From Plantibacter sp. Leaf314 (GTDB lineage Bacteria; Actinomycetota; Actinomycetes; Actinomycetales; Microbacteriaceae): a DNA stretch of 50,087 bases. Numbering within the stretch: position 1 is the stretch's first letter; each line of letters opens with the position of its first letter. Positions 8,303 through 17,601 of this stretch are shown in pieces. Location: assembly GCF_001423185.1 (NCBI RefSeq), contig NZ_LMOB01000003.1:389693-439779 (forward strand), written 5' to 3'. Below the pieces are notes generated by a model, which had not been told where the DNA came from, made no database searches, and worked only from the letters and a program-made list of their open reading frames with translations. The translations under genes and the position numbers were made by a program.

Positions 8303-9913
8303 TCAGGCGACCCGCAGCCGCGGCTTACCGCCCCGCCGCGGAATGCGGTGGGGATCGACGTGGGCAGGCGGGATGAACCAGGGCACGTGATCGCGCACGG
8401 TGACCTCCCATCCGTCGTTGTGGATGCGATGGTGATGGAATCCGCAGAGCAGGATGCCGTTGCTGAGGTCGGTCGGTCCGCCGCGGGACCACCACTGCAG
8501 ATGATGTGCTTCGGTGTACGACGGTGGATGGGTGCAGCCGGTCCAGGCGCAGCCGCCGTCGCGTTCGGCCAGTGCGACCTTCTGTGCCTTGCTGAACAGC
8601 CGCGTGCCGACGCCGAGGTCGAGGACCTGGGACGGCCCGCCGAGCACCATGGGGATGATGCGGCCGTCCGCGGCCATGCGGCGGGCGGTTGCGGCGGTGA
8701 TGGGCTCGGAGACCCCGTCGATGAAGGCCTTGCCGTCGGACCAGGGGCTGTCGTCGACGAGGTCTTCGTCGTCCATGCGGATGATGAGGGAGACCGGCGC
8801 GAGTTCCGTGACCGCTGCCTCGCAGCCGGCTGCGTGGCGGAACACCTCCACGAGGGCTTCGACGCGTCGTTCATCCATGGTGCGGGTGTCGGGCATCTCT
8901 GCGGCCGGGACGTAGGCGTCGTCGAACGGGTCCGCCGACGGCTGCACTGCACTCGGGTCTTCCGTGCCGGCCTCGTTCGCGGTCTGATCGGTGAACCGGA
9001 CCTGCCGGAGGTGTTTGCCGACGACGGCGTCCATGGTGGCGCGGACCCACCCTGCGGCCTCAGGAGCGAGGAACACGCGAAGCTCGATCATGCCGTCCGG
9101 GAGCTCCCGCAGGGTGCAGCGCTGCTGCCGGCGGAGGGTGATCTCGCGGGGCACGGGGCCGTCCTGGTCGAGGCTCGTGCGGACGAGCCTCGCGAGGCTG
9201 TTGACCTCGGCGAGCGGTGCGCCGTCGCAGTGCTCGATGCCTGCGCACACGGCGCGGTGCACCCGGTCGGCGTCGACAGCCGAGCTGACGAGCCGCAGTT
9301 CGCGGAGGAGCGCGCCTGCGCCGTCGATACTCAGGGCAGAGCGGACAAGACGCGGCTGGTCTGTCGGATCGACAGCCTCGTGGTCGACGGTGCAGGTCGG
9401 TGAATCGGTCGCGGACAGCTGTTCGCAGGCGTTGGCGCCGGCGACGGCGGACCGGGGCTCGATGGCGGCGGCGATCTCGGGGCGGTCGCATTCGATCACG
9501 TCGCCGGTGAGGGCACGCTTCGGGGTGATGGCCTGGGCGACCGAGGTGATCGTGGCGGCGCGTCCGCGAGGGATGCGCCAACGTTCGGAGAGCATGACCG
9601 CGGGGGATGCGTATCCATGGCTGCGTGCCAGAGGATCGTGACCGACGATGCCGGACCGGGAACGCTCAGCGACTGATCCCATCACCCGCGCTGCCAGCAC
9701 CTCCACCACGTGCTGCACTGCACCGAGTTGGTCGAGGACGCGGACCACGCCGGCGTCATTCATGCCGGCGAGTTGCTCGATGGCGTCGTCGCCTGGGCGG
9801 ATCGGGTCGAGCGCCCCGGACCAGGTGCGGAGGAGGTCCGACATCGTCTCGCTCAGCGCACCCATCGGGTCGGCCGAGACCGGGCCGAGGGGGACGCGTG
9901 GGCTGCTGGACAT
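8303..9913 (-). CDS. DUF222 / 13E12-type HNH endonuclease domain protein
   Basis: A 536-residue protein of the actinobacterial DUF222-HNH group. The N-terminal two thirds is the helical DUF222 region (motifs such as VVEVLAARVMGSVAERS and LSERWRIPRGRA). The C-terminal part has a zinc-binding HNH nuclease motif: CAWTGCTHPPSYTEAHH, then WSRGGPTDLSNGILLCGFHH. Cellular role is not established; such genes occur in many copies in actinobacteria and may be mobile or defence-linked. The ATG at 9913 is preferred over a TTG at 9925 four codons upstream; neither has a good Shine-Dalgarno. It stands alone on the minus strand, with 221 bases to the next surface gene, which has its own ribosome site. Confidence 0.85.
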   Translation of the reverse strand: MSSSPRVPLGPVSADPMGALSETMSDLLRTWSGALDPIRPGDDAIEQLAGMNDAGVVRVLDQLGAVQHVVEVLAARVMGSVAERSRSGIVGHDPLARSHGYASPAVMLSERWRIPRGRAATITSVAQAITPKRALTGDVIECDRPEIAAAIEPRSAVAGANACEQLSATDSPTCTVDHEAVDPTDQPRLVRSALSIDGAGALLRELRLVSSAVDADRVHRAVCAGIEHCDGAPLAEVNSLARLVRTSLDQDGPVPREITLRRQQRCTLRELPDGMIELRVFLAPEAAGWVRATMDAVVGKHLRQVRFTDQTANEAGTEDPSAVQPSADPFDDAYVPAAEMPDTRTMDERRVEALVEVFRHAAGCEAAVTELAPVSLIIRMDDEDLVDDSPWSDGKAFIDGVSEPITAATARRMAADGRIIPMVLGGPSQVLDLGVGTRLFSKAQKVALAERDGGCAWTGCTHPPSYTEAHHLQWWSRGGPTDLSNGILLCGFHHHRIHNDGWEVTVRDHVPWFIPPAHVDPHRIPRRGGKPRLRVA

Positions 9914-10066
9914 GGATTCATCCAAACATGAGCCACTGACATTCGAGTCTCCGCGGAATTCTCTGCTGACCTGGCCCTTTTAAGCAACGTTTGTCGCCTC
10001 CGTGTCGTGGTGCGAGGCCGATCGGGCGCATTCCGCCGACGCCGAGAGGAGCACGGGCCGCTCGCC

Positions 10067-10072
10067 TACACT
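10067..10072 (+). promoter_or_regulatory. -10 element TACACT for a leaderless gene
   Basis: TACACT fits TANNNT and ends six bases before the GTG at 10079. There is no Shine-Dalgarno, consistent with a leaderless transcript. Confidence 0.55.
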
Positions 10073-10078
10073 CGAGGG

Positions 10079-10435
10079 GTGCGCCCATTGACCGCTCGCG
10101 AGCAAGACCTGCTCCTCGCCCTGATCGCTCGTGGCTCGGCGGTCGGATCCGACGCGTCCATCGCCCAGTCGGACCGGGAGCGGTGGGCGGGGCAGGTCGC
10201 CGCGGCCAGAGTGCACGGCACCTGCGGGTGCGGCAGTTGCCCCTCGATCGAACTGGCGCCGAGCGACGAGGCCGACAGTGCGGGCCCGAGCCGCAGGACG
10301 GTGCTCGAGGCGAGCACCGACGACGCGTTCCTGCTGCTGTTCATCGACGACGATCGCCCGACATACCTGGAGCTGGCCCCCATCGGAGGCGACACGATCA
10401 CCGAGTTCCCGCTGGTGGCCGACGTCGCCTTTTGA
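10079..10435 (+). CDS. Small conserved-looking protein of unknown function
   Basis: A 118-residue soluble protein starting VRPLTAREQDLLLALIARGS. It has a CGCGSCPS segment (residues about 47-54) that could bind metal or form a disulfide, and an acidic C-terminal half (LLLFIDDDRPTYLELAPIGG). No signal peptide or membrane segment is present. GTG 10079 is chosen over upstream starts because the -10 box at 10067-10072 places the transcript start at that codon. It is convergent with the phospholipase gene at 10460. I do not recognise a named family. Confidence 0.65.
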   Translation: MRPLTAREQDLLLALIARGSAVGSDASIAQSDRERWAGQVAAARVHGTCGCGSCPSIELAPSDEADSAGPSRRTVLEASTDDAFLLLFIDDDRPTYLELAPIGGDTITEFPLVADVAF

Positions 10436-10459
10436 GAGGCTTCGGCAGGCTTGCCGGCT

Positions 10460-12241
10460 TCAGTCCCGCGTGCCGAACAACCCGTCCCCGTGCTTCATGA
10501 GGACCGCGTAGGCGTCGGCATAGTTGTCGGGGAGTGGAGCGCCGGGCTCGTACTTCGCGAGGAGGATGCCGATGAGGCCGAGCGCCGGTGGCGTCAGCGG
10601 ACGCTTGCGGTCCTTCTCCCGATCGGTGCGTGCGTTCGCTTCGGGGTTCGGCGGCACGTAGGCGGGCGTCACCGTCGGCCACAGGACGGGCTGCCGCGGC
10701 GTCGTGAGATTGACGGCGTTGAAGATGCTCGTGGCGGTCCGGTCGCGTTCGGTCAGCGGGTCGAGGCCGTGCAGCTCGGCGAGCGTCTTCATGAGAGAGC
10801 CGTGGTGCATCTCGTCGTTGATGACGCTGCCGGCCTTCGTGTACGCCGAGACGACGATGGTGGGCACTCGGAGGCCCAATCGGTCGAAGCCGAACCCCAT
10901 CTCGCCGGCCTCGGGCTCGCCGGACGGCGGCGTCGCCTTGGGCGGGGCGACGTGGTCGTAGATCCCGCCGTGTTCATCGAAGGTGACGAGCAGGACGGTG
11001 TTCATCGCGTTCGAACCGGTGGTCGACGCCCCGTCTTTGACCGCCGTGTAGACCTCGCCGAGCAGTTGCTCGCCGGCACGCATGTCGGAGTAGGCGGAGT
11101 CGAGTTCCGGATCGGCGTCGTTCCGGCCAGGGTTGTCGGGCCGCACCACCGGCGGGTGCATGTCGTTGTGGTCGAACACCATGCGCGGCTCGACGAACGC
11201 GTAGTCGGGCAGGTCGCCGTTCGCCGCGTCCTCGTGGAACTGCTCCATGCTGCGGAAGTTGCTCTTCCAGTACTGCTCGATCGACGGGGCACTGAGCAGG
11301 CCGGTGAGCGAGACGACCTGCTGCGCGTCGTAGTAGACCCGCCACGTCTTGCCGGCCTCCTCGAGCCGGTTGAACACGGTCGGGACGGCGGGGGCGCTCA
11401 ACCATTTGCCGATGCCGTCGCCCTCGATGTTCGTGACGTAGCCGTGCGACGTGCTCGCGTGGAAGAAGGAGCGGTTGCAGAACGTCTGCGACGGGACCGC
11501 CGCGTACCAGTGGTCGTAGACGCCGAAGTTCTTGGCGAGCGTGGAGAGCACCGGCAGCATCTCGGGGGAGAAGCCGCCCATCACCACCGCGTACTCCTCG
11601 GGCGTGGGTTTCCGGCCGCGCGCCAGGGTGGAGTTGACGATGTAGTCCTTCACGAAGCCGTCGTTCGTGGGCGCCGAGGTGTCGGCCGGGAGGTTCCACG
11701 GTGACTGCAGCGGGTTGCGGAGGTCGCCGTTGCTCTCGGGATCGATCGTGCCGAACAGCTGGGTGTTGACGTGTGGGTAGAACTCGCCCGGGTCCGGGTC
11801 GGGCTGCGCCATGATCTGATCCGTCGGCCCGTTGTAGACGTGGGCCGGGACCGCTTCACCCGCCTCGCCGGGATTGCTGTAGTCGCCCTGCGCGAGGCCG
11901 TCGAAGGTCTGTCCGGCCGGCTCACCACCCGCGGGGTAGAGCCGGCCGAGCATGTGGTCGAAGGAGCGGTTCTCGAACATCACGACCACCACATGGTCGA
12001 ACCCCGGTTCGTTGCGCTTTGGGAGCGGGGTGAAGCCGTAATCCTCCTGCGGGTTGGCGGCTGTCGCGGCCGCGATGCCCCCGGCGACCGTACCGCCCGC
12101 CGCGAGGCCGGCGACGCCGAAGCCTGCCGCGCGAAAGAAGTCACGGCGGGACGCGGGGCGTTTGCGGCTCGACGTGACGGCTTCGTCGCCGGTTGCTTCC
12201 CCTGCTGCGTCCGCGGTGCCTCGCTCGCCACCCTGTTCCAT
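10460..12241 (-). CDS. Tat-exported phosphoesterase, phospholipase C family
   Basis: A 593-residue enzyme of the phosphoesterase family that includes bacterial phospholipase C and AcpA-type acid phosphatases. A twin-arginine signal (SRRDFFRAAG, residues about 31-40) followed by an Ala/Gly-rich hydrophobic stretch directs it out of the cell folded. The catalytic signature FENRSFDHMLG lies near residues 89-99. Further family motifs include VYDHWYAAVPSQTFCNRSF, and the metal-binding FDEHGGIYDHVAPP in the C-terminal half. A strong GGGGAGG precedes the GTG-ATG pair at 12244/12241; the ATG has the better spacing. Likely substrates are phospholipids or phosphate esters, for phosphate scavenging or host-membrane attack; the sequence does not tell which. 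It appears monocistronic. Confidence 0.92.
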   Translation of the reverse strand: MEQGGERGTADAAGEATGDEAVTSSRKRPASRRDFFRAAGFGVAGLAAGGTVAGGIAAATAANPQEDYGFTPLPKRNEPGFDHVVVVMFENRSFDHMLGRLYPAGGEPAGQTFDGLAQGDYSNPGEAGEAVPAHVYNGPTDQIMAQPDPDPGEFYPHVNTQLFGTIDPESNGDLRNPLQSPWNLPADTSAPTNDGFVKDYIVNSTLARGRKPTPEEYAVVMGGFSPEMLPVLSTLAKNFGVYDHWYAAVPSQTFCNRSFFHASTSHGYVTNIEGDGIGKWLSAPAVPTVFNRLEEAGKTWRVYYDAQQVVSLTGLLSAPSIEQYWKSNFRSMEQFHEDAANGDLPDYAFVEPRMVFDHNDMHPPVVRPDNPGRNDADPELDSAYSDMRAGEQLLGEVYTAVKDGASTTGSNAMNTVLLVTFDEHGGIYDHVAPPKATPPSGEPEAGEMGFGFDRLGLRVPTIVVSAYTKAGSVINDEMHHGSLMKTLAELHGLDPLTERDRTATSIFNAVNLTTPRQPVLWPTVTPAYVPPNPEANARTDREKDRKRPLTPPALGLIGILLAKYEPGAPLPDNYADAYAVLMKHGDGLFGTRD

Positions 12242-12374
12242 CACGTCGACCTCCCCGTTGGCGAACGGCTACGCCCGATGAACGTGACGATCGCGTTCTG
12301 GACAGCGTAGACGCGGACCGCTCACCAGGGGCAGCGGAGCAGGAGGTATGTCCCGATCGACGACGAAGCCGGCG

Positions 12375-13271
12375 TCACGCCCGCTGGTACTCGTGCACTC
12401 GCGCGCCGAAGAACGAGGACATCGCACCGACGCCGTTGAGGAATCGGTTGAACGAACGGGCGTGGAGCCCGCGGACGCGGACGAGGTCGACGAGGCCGAA
12501 CGCGAGCCCACTAGCCGCGAGGTAGCCACCCTGCGCGAATGTCAGTGCAGCTCCGCGCTTCGTCACACCGATCCGTGCCAGGACCACGCCGTTCCGGAAC
12601 GCCCGGCGGGACACCCATCGGAACGTCATCCGGTCGAGCGGAACCGGTTCGAACACCTCTGCCTGTTGGCAGTACTCGATGCCCACGCCCTCGCGGATCA
12701 GGTCGGCGAACAAGCGTGCGTCGCTGCCCCCGGTGGACGAGAATGATCGATCGAAGCGCGGCGCCCCTGCCCGCTGCCAATCCGCCCACTTGAGCAAGGT
12801 GTTGTTGGTCGCGGCGGCGGTCAGGCGCTCGCCGTCCCGATGTCCCGCACGTTGCATGAACCCGCCGCGAGTGATCCAGCGAGGGGTGTTCTCGGGGAAG
12901 ATCGAGATGACCGGGCCGGTCACCACGCCTGCTGTCGATCGCTGGGCAGCATCGGCCAGATCGGTGTACCACCCGGCTCCGACGAACTCGTCGTCGTCGA
13001 CGAAGATGATCGCGTCGTACGAACCATCAGCGTCCAGGAACACGTCGAGTGAGCGGTTCCGCGCCTCGGCGATACCGGGCTGAGACTCGAGGACGTACCG
13101 AACCGACGGGAAGGACTCCACCGTGGCCTCGGCCGAACCCGCCGGGTCGTTGTCGACGACCAGGATGTCCATCGTGTGTTCCGAGGCGTTGGCCGGGTCC
13201 AGCAGCGATTCGAGGAGGGTCCTGAGATCATCGGGTCTGCGGAAGCTGGCGATGGCGACAAGGGAGTGCAT
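12375..13271 (-). CDS. Glycosyltransferase family 2
   Basis: A 298-residue GT-A glycosyltransferase, the last gene of the exopolysaccharide operon. It opens with the family 2 pattern HSLVAIASFRRPDDLRTLLESL, has DILVVDNDPAG, and the metal/nucleotide-binding acidic motif FVDDDEFVG near residues 95-105. The C-terminal quarter is hydrophobic and basic (LTFAQGGYLAASGLAFGLVDL), suggesting membrane association. The ATG at 13271 is eight bases after the stop of the upstream pyruvyltransferase. It should add one sugar to the repeat unit on the undecaprenyl carrier; donor and linkage cannot be read from the sequence. Confidence 0.85.
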   Translation of the reverse strand: MHSLVAIASFRRPDDLRTLLESLLDPANASEHTMDILVVDNDPAGSAEATVESFPSVRYVLESQPGIAEARNRSLDVFLDADGSYDAIIFVDDDEFVGAGWYTDLADAAQRSTAGVVTGPVISIFPENTPRWITRGGFMQRAGHRDGERLTAAATNNTLLKWADWQRAGAPRFDRSFSSTGGSDARLFADLIREGVGIEYCQQAEVFEPVPLDRMTFRWVSRRAFRNGVVLARIGVTKRGAALTFAQGGYLAASGLAFGLVDLVRVRGLHARSFNRFLNGVGAMSSFFGARVHEYQRA

Positions 13272-13279
13272 GAGCGGTC

Positions 13280-14125
13280 CTAGCGTTTCGTCGGGCCGGA
13301 GAGCGTGATGCCAGACCACAGGTCGGATGGGAAGGCGTCGATGAGTGGCTGTGCGTCCCACTCGATGGGGTCTGGGGTCTGTGCCAGCGCACCCTGCAGA
13401 TCGCGGGCGATCGGGAACGAGTTCCGTCCCGTTCCGCCGTAGTAGTCCTCATACTTGAACATCGACTCGGCGGTGGGGGCGATGAGCGTCGCCGGGATGC
13501 CGAGACTCTCCGCGACGACCAGACCGTGCAACGAGGAGCCGACGACCCGCTCGCTCCGAGCGATGCGCTCGAGAATGGACACGAGGTCACCCGTGGGGTC
13601 GATGGTTTCCGGGTGCGCGGCCCATGCCGGGTGGTCGTGCAGGTTCGGCACGATCGTCAACGAGTGCTGCTTCTGCTCGGAGATGGAAGGCAGATGGTCG
13701 AACACGCGTGGGACCAGAAGGCCTGGATCGCCGAACACGCGTGTCGGCTGCAGGCCGCGGGCCTCGAGGAAATCGAACGTCTTCGGTCCTCGGACGGCTC
13801 TGATGTCGAGCCGATCGAAGGTGTGCTTGGACTCCGGCATCTTGCCGTTGACGCCGCTGCCCCAGATCGTGTCGCCGGCGTGCGCGAAGTGCAGGATGGA
13901 GCCGACCGCCACCAGACGATGGGGTGTCGCAGAAAGGGTGGCCAGCGCGGTCGGATCCGCGACCGACTGTTCCAGCAGCCGCTTCACGATGACCGGCCCG
14001 AGGAGATCGCCGAAGTTGTTCCGACGTCGCCCGAACGGGAGACGTGAACCGATTCTGCCCGAGAACCTCGGGACGAACGGGTTCCAGTGTTCGACTGCGA
14101 CGCCGTAGACGTTCTCCGTCACCAT
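13280..14125 (-). CDS. Polysaccharide pyruvyl transferase family protein
   Basis: A 281-residue protein of the polysaccharide pyruvyltransferase family (CsaB/EpsI/GumL type), which transfers pyruvate from phosphoenolpyruvate to a sugar as a ketal. Seen are the N-terminal NNFGDLLGPVIVKRLL, the middle LDIRAVRGPKTFDFLEARG, and the C-terminal ERVVGSSLHGLVVAESLGIP with the conserved SLHG. The start overlaps the upstream glycosyltransferase stop by seven bases. A second family member is at 31691-32743, so two pyruvyl groups, or one modification in each of two polymers, are possible. Confidence 0.85.
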   Translation of the reverse strand: MVTENVYGVAVEHWNPFVPRFSGRIGSRLPFGRRRNNFGDLLGPVIVKRLLEQSVADPTALATLSATPHRLVAVGSILHFAHAGDTIWGSGVNGKMPESKHTFDRLDIRAVRGPKTFDFLEARGLQPTRVFGDPGLLVPRVFDHLPSISEQKQHSLTIVPNLHDHPAWAAHPETIDPTGDLVSILERIARSERVVGSSLHGLVVAESLGIPATLIAPTAESMFKYEDYYGGTGRNSFPIARDLQGALAQTPDPIEWDAQPLIDAFPSDLWSGITLSGPTKR

Positions 14126-15198
14126 GTGCTGACCTCCCGGTACACGTTCGCGTGGGATCGGGCGATCGACGTCCAGTCGCGAGACGTCATGTCGACATCG
14201 CCTTCGAGACCGTCCGCCGGGAGTTCGGCGACGGCAGCGGACAGTGCGTCACTCGTGAGCTCACCCTCGAAGAGCTTGACGAAGCTGCTGCCGAACTCGG
14301 TCCGCAGGTCGTGCGTGATCGGATTCGACGGGATCAGCACGGGGGTGTTGAGCGACAACGCGAGGAGCACAGCACCGCTGTTGTGCATGTTCTTGTACGG
14401 GAGGACGACCAGTCTGGCTCTGGCGATGGCTGCGGCCAGCTCCGTGTCGGGCACGTAGCGGAAGTCCGGCTCGATACGGGGATTCGCGTCGATCAGTTGT
14501 TGCAGGACTGCGGAGATGCCCGATGGGTCGGGTTTCCCGAGGATACGGAGGCGGTGGTCGGCGAGGTCATCGGCATGCGAGAACGCGGCGGCGAGCGTGT
14601 CGACGCCCTTGTACGAGCGGACGAGTCCGAAGTACAGGAGTTCCGGTCCGTGCTCCGGTGCGTGCTCCGGAACCAGATACCAGTCGCGGTAGTGACCGTG
14701 TGGAATGACGTACTGCCGCGAGCCCACCGGCAGCGGCGTGTGTGCGTTCATCGTGATCCAGGCGGTCGTCGACCGGTCGAACGCCTTCAGGATGAGTTGC
14801 TCGCCGGGCCAACCCGACTCGTGCGGGGCGAGATTGTGCGCGGTCCGCACGATGCGCGTGCGGCTGAAGCGCAGTTTGGCGAGCAGGAGCACGCTGAGCA
14901 GCAGGGACGTCGCACGCCGCAGCCGGCTCGGCCCGCGCGTGACCGCCTCCGGCCAATGGATGTGGAACACGTCGTACCGTGTCGTCAGTGCCCGAGGCCA
15001 GGAGAAGAACTCGACGGTCACGGACGGGTCCGCTCGCAGAGCATCGACCAACATGGTGACGAACGGGTTGATCTTGGTGGCGGACTCACGCACTGACAGC
15101 ATCACTGTCGTGGCCCGCGGGGCCGTCGTTCCGGAGGGATTCGGCACGTCTCGGGCTGCAGCGGCGTCGGCCGGACGCTCCTTCCTGCTATCGCGCAA
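14119..15198 (-). CDS. GT-B glycosyltransferase (GT4-like)
   Basis: A 359-residue cytoplasmic glycosyltransferase. The N-terminal half has DVFHIHWPEAV and RTAHNLAPHES, seen in GT-B enzymes that receive a lipid-linked sugar; the C-terminal half has LYFGLVRSYKGVDTL and VVLPYKNMHNSGAVLLALSL, the nucleotide-sugar side. The call is similar in style to mannosyltransferases of the GumI/GumH kind, but donor specificity is not shown. The start is uncertain: TTG 15198 overlaps the polymerase gene by 11 bases, while an ATG at 15102 (residue 33) would drop a polar, low-complexity N-terminus. The downstream pyruvyltransferase overlaps by seven bases. Confidence 0.8.
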   Translation of the reverse strand: MRDSRKERPADAAAARDVPNPSGTTAPRATTVMLSVRESATKINPFVTMLVDALRADPSVTVEFFSWPRALTTRYDVFHIHWPEAVTRGPSRLRRATSLLLSVLLLAKLRFSRTRIVRTAHNLAPHESGWPGEQLILKAFDRSTTAWITMNAHTPLPVGSRQYVIPHGHYRDWYLVPEHAPEHGPELLYFGLVRSYKGVDTLAAAFSHADDLADHRLRILGKPDPSGISAVLQQLIDANPRIEPDFRYVPDTELAAAIARARLVVLPYKNMHNSGAVLLALSLNTPVLIPSNPITHDLRTEFGSSFVKLFEGELTSDALSAAVAELPADGLEGDVDMTSRDWTSIARSHANVYREVSTW

Positions 15199-16534
15199 GT
15201 TGGTACGAGCCCTTCGTCACGATGCGCGCATCGACGCGGGGCGAGCTGCCGATCAGACCGAACAGGGTCGCGGCCAGCACCGCGATGAGGAGATACAGCA
15301 CGAGACCCTGAGGGAAGAGGAAGATCCGCCACATCTCCGCCAGCCCGTACGCCACGACCGCGCCGGCGACGATGACCAGCGAGCGGAAGCGGGATGCGTA
15401 GCCCGCGAGGGCACTGGCGAGGAACACGGTCGCGAGGACATAGAACAACCCCCACCATCCGTAGTCGGCGTACGTGTCTGCAAACGCAGAGTTCGTCGTC
15501 AGGTTCGGAGCGACCTGCACGAAGTTGTCGAAGGATCCGAACGAGCCGAAGCGCTCCGGACGCAGGAACGTCGGCACGACGATTGCCGCTGCGGACACGA
15601 CGTCGACGGATTTGGTGAAACCGCCGTTCGCGATCCCGTCCGCGACGCCGAGCGACGCTTGGAACGGTGCCCCCAGGTAGGCGGCCACCTGGTAGAAGTT
15701 CATGGACACCGGGTCCGTGATCCCGAGATTCTCGTAGAACCCGGCGTTGCGGTAGTAGTTGAATGCGACGAGCGCACCGAAGATCGCGGCGCCGGCGAGC
15801 GCGAGCGGTACTGCCTTGAACTTGATGTCACGTCGCAGCGTGATCACGATGAAGATCAAGACGACGACGGCCATGATGAAGGACAGCCGACTCGAGAACA
15901 GTGCACTCATGACGAGGAGGAGGACGTTCCAGATGGCCAGACTCGCCCTCCCGTGCCTGAACCGCCACACGTAGAGGGCGACCGGCGCAGCGATGGCGGC
16001 GGTGTATCGCAAGGTCGCGATGCCCGCGGATCCCCCGATGGATTCCTTCAACTGGTTCCCCTGCGTGGCGGAAAGCGCGTCGAAGATGTTGGTCTGCTGC
16101 TGGACCAGGTAGACGGAGTAGAGGACTCCGATGGTGGCGAAGACGGTGAGCGTCAACGAGAAGCGCCGGTCGAACCGCTCGGTGCTGGCGGCTTCGACGA
16201 GTCGCTCGCTCGGTCCGGCCATGACACCGAGGCGGAACCCGATCCACACCAGGGTGGCGGCGACCAGGTAGAAGCAGCAGAGGAGCACCCAGCCCTCGAA
16301 CGATCCCTCGGCTCGCTGATCGAATCCCCGAAGCTGGTTGGAGGTGCCGGGTACCGACCACACCAGAGCGCTCACGAAGACCGGGGCGAGCAGATAGAAG
16401 AGCGGGTTCGTGAGCAACCGTTTGATCACGCCGTTCTCCTTCCCGTCCCCGCCGGCAGGCGTCCCCGGCAACGCTACTGCACGGTCGTTGGACGCGCGGC
16501 CGGGGGCCGAGGTGCGAGGTAGTGTCGCGGTCAT
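15188..16534 (-). CDS. Wzy-like O-antigen/exopolysaccharide polymerase
   Basis: A 448-residue integral membrane protein with about ten to twelve hydrophobic segments. The pattern fits Wzy polymerases: a long periplasm-facing-type loop (residues about 260-350, containing NYYRNAGFYENLG and PNLTTNSAFADTYADYG) and a C-terminal run of helices. The position between glycosyltransferase genes of a Wzc/PTP-led operon supports the role of joining undecaprenyl-linked repeat units. The start overlaps the upstream GT gene by four bases (ATGA). Sequence similarity among Wzy proteins is weak, so the call rests on topology and context. Confidence 0.75.
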   Translation of the reverse strand: MTATLPRTSAPGRASNDRAVALPGTPAGGDGKENGVIKRLLTNPLFYLLAPVFVSALVWSVPGTSNQLRGFDQRAEGSFEGWVLLCCFYLVAATLVWIGFRLGVMAGPSERLVEAASTERFDRRFSLTLTVFATIGVLYSVYLVQQQTNIFDALSATQGNQLKESIGGSAGIATLRYTAAIAAPVALYVWRFRHGRASLAIWNVLLLVMSALFSSRLSFIMAVVVLIFIVITLRRDIKFKAVPLALAGAAIFGALVAFNYYRNAGFYENLGITDPVSMNFYQVAAYLGAPFQASLGVADGIANGGFTKSVDVVSAAAIVVPTFLRPERFGSFGSFDNFVQVAPNLTTNSAFADTYADYGWWGLFYVLATVFLASALAGYASRFRSLVIVAGAVVAYGLAEMWRIFLFPQGLVLYLLIAVLAATLFGLIGSSPRVDARIVTKGSYQLAR

Positions 16535-17601
16535 CGATTCCCTCCCGCGGTGAACTCGATCAGTTCGCGCGCCTTGCCGGCCCAGCCGGCCGCAGCAGCC
16601 GCGGCCATACCGTCGGTGTTCGGGCTGGAGGAACCGGTAGCTGCAAGCAGCGCTTCGGCCGCGGTTCGCGCGTGGCCATAGGAGATGATGCCGGTCCCGG
16701 GTTCGTCGACCAGGACGTCTGTCGCGCGCGTCACCACGGTCAGACCCGATGCCAGGTATTCGTAGAGCTTCATGGGGCTCCTCCCACGGTTCACGGGGGC
16801 GTCGGACAGCGGCAGGAGCCCCACACGAGCGCGCCGGAGAATCGCCGGGATGTCGTCATAGCTGATCGCACCGTGCAGGACGATGTTCTCGGGCAGGCGC
16901 TCCTCAGGAGATCGTCCAGGCCCGAAGACGTCGAAGGTCCAGCTCGGTGTCTCGACCGCCATCTCCCGGACGGCGTTCCAATCGAACCGGTCGTCGAGTG
17001 CACCGATGTAGACCGCGCGGTCCTGGCGGGGAACCTCGTCGAGCGCTGCGAACCGGTCGAGTTCCACGCCGTTCGGCAGCACCAGCGAGGGGGTGGCGGT
17101 CGGAACGTCGAGCGCCATGAGGACGGCGCCGGACGTCGCGACGACCCGGTCGGCGGCGAGGACGGCCGCGCGTTGGAATCGTGCTTTGACACCGCTCTCG
17201 TAGAGATCGGTCGGGCGGTAGACGACCGTCGTCACCAGGCGCCTGAGCACCCTCGACCAGAGGGTGGGCTGGTCGACGAACGCGAGGTCGATCCGGGAGG
17301 TGCCGAAGGCCTTCGTGAAGATCGGCGAGAACGAGAGCGGTGCGACACCAGCGGGGGCGAGCGTCCGCGGAACCAGGTGCATGACGCCATCCGCGTCCGT
17401 CGTGATTCCGCGACGCGAGGCCTCGTCGCGCGTCGCTTCCCCTCGCTTGAGGACTCGGTGGGCGAGGGACACCGGCGTGGAGAGGTGCAGGACCCGGTGA
17501 CCGAGCCGGGACAGCTCCCGGGCCAGGTGGTGGCTGCCGACTCGGAATGCTCCCGAGGCGTCGGTGTGACTGACGAACGCGATGGTCAGGGGCTTCGTCA
17601 T
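16531..17601 (-). CDS. GT-B glycosyltransferase, TuaH-like
   Basis: A 356-residue glycosyltransferase. The N-terminus (LTIAFVSHTDASGAFRVGSH) is the acceptor-side Rossmann domain; the C-terminal domain holds VGLLPLSDAPVNRGRSPMKL and YEYLASGLTVV, resembling teichuronic acid transferases such as TuaH and other GT1/GT4 proteins. The ATG at 17601 is chosen because it overlaps the upstream stop by four bases (ATGA), in keeping with the rest of the operon; the open frame upstream is not needed. It should act on the lipid-linked repeat unit. The donor sugar is unknown. Confidence 0.82.
   Translation of the reverse strand: MTKPLTIAFVSHTDASGAFRVGSHHLARELSRLGHRVLHLSTPVSLAHRVLKRGEATRDEASRRGITTDADGVMHLVPRTLAPAGVAPLSFSPIFTKAFGTSRIDLAFVDQPTLWSRVLRRLVTTVVYRPTDLYESGVKARFQRAAVLAADRVVATSGAVLMALDVPTATPSLVLPNGVELDRFAALDEVPRQDRAVYIGALDDRFDWNAVREMAVETPSWTFDVFGPGRSPEERLPENIVLHGAISYDDIPAILRRARVGLLPLSDAPVNRGRSPMKLYEYLASGLTVVTRATDVLVDEPGTGIISYGHARTAAEALLAATGSSSPNTDGMAAAAAAGWAGKARELIEFTAGGNR

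Noticed and set aside
8303..9913. HNH protein as the sign of a mobile element or intein
   Set aside because: No transposase, integrase, terminal repeats or target duplication nearby; DUF222-HNH genes are common stand-alone genes in actinobacteria.
12242..12374. Possible small gene between the phospholipase and the EPS operon
   Set aside because: No frame with a plausible start, ribosome site or coding character was found in the 133 bases.
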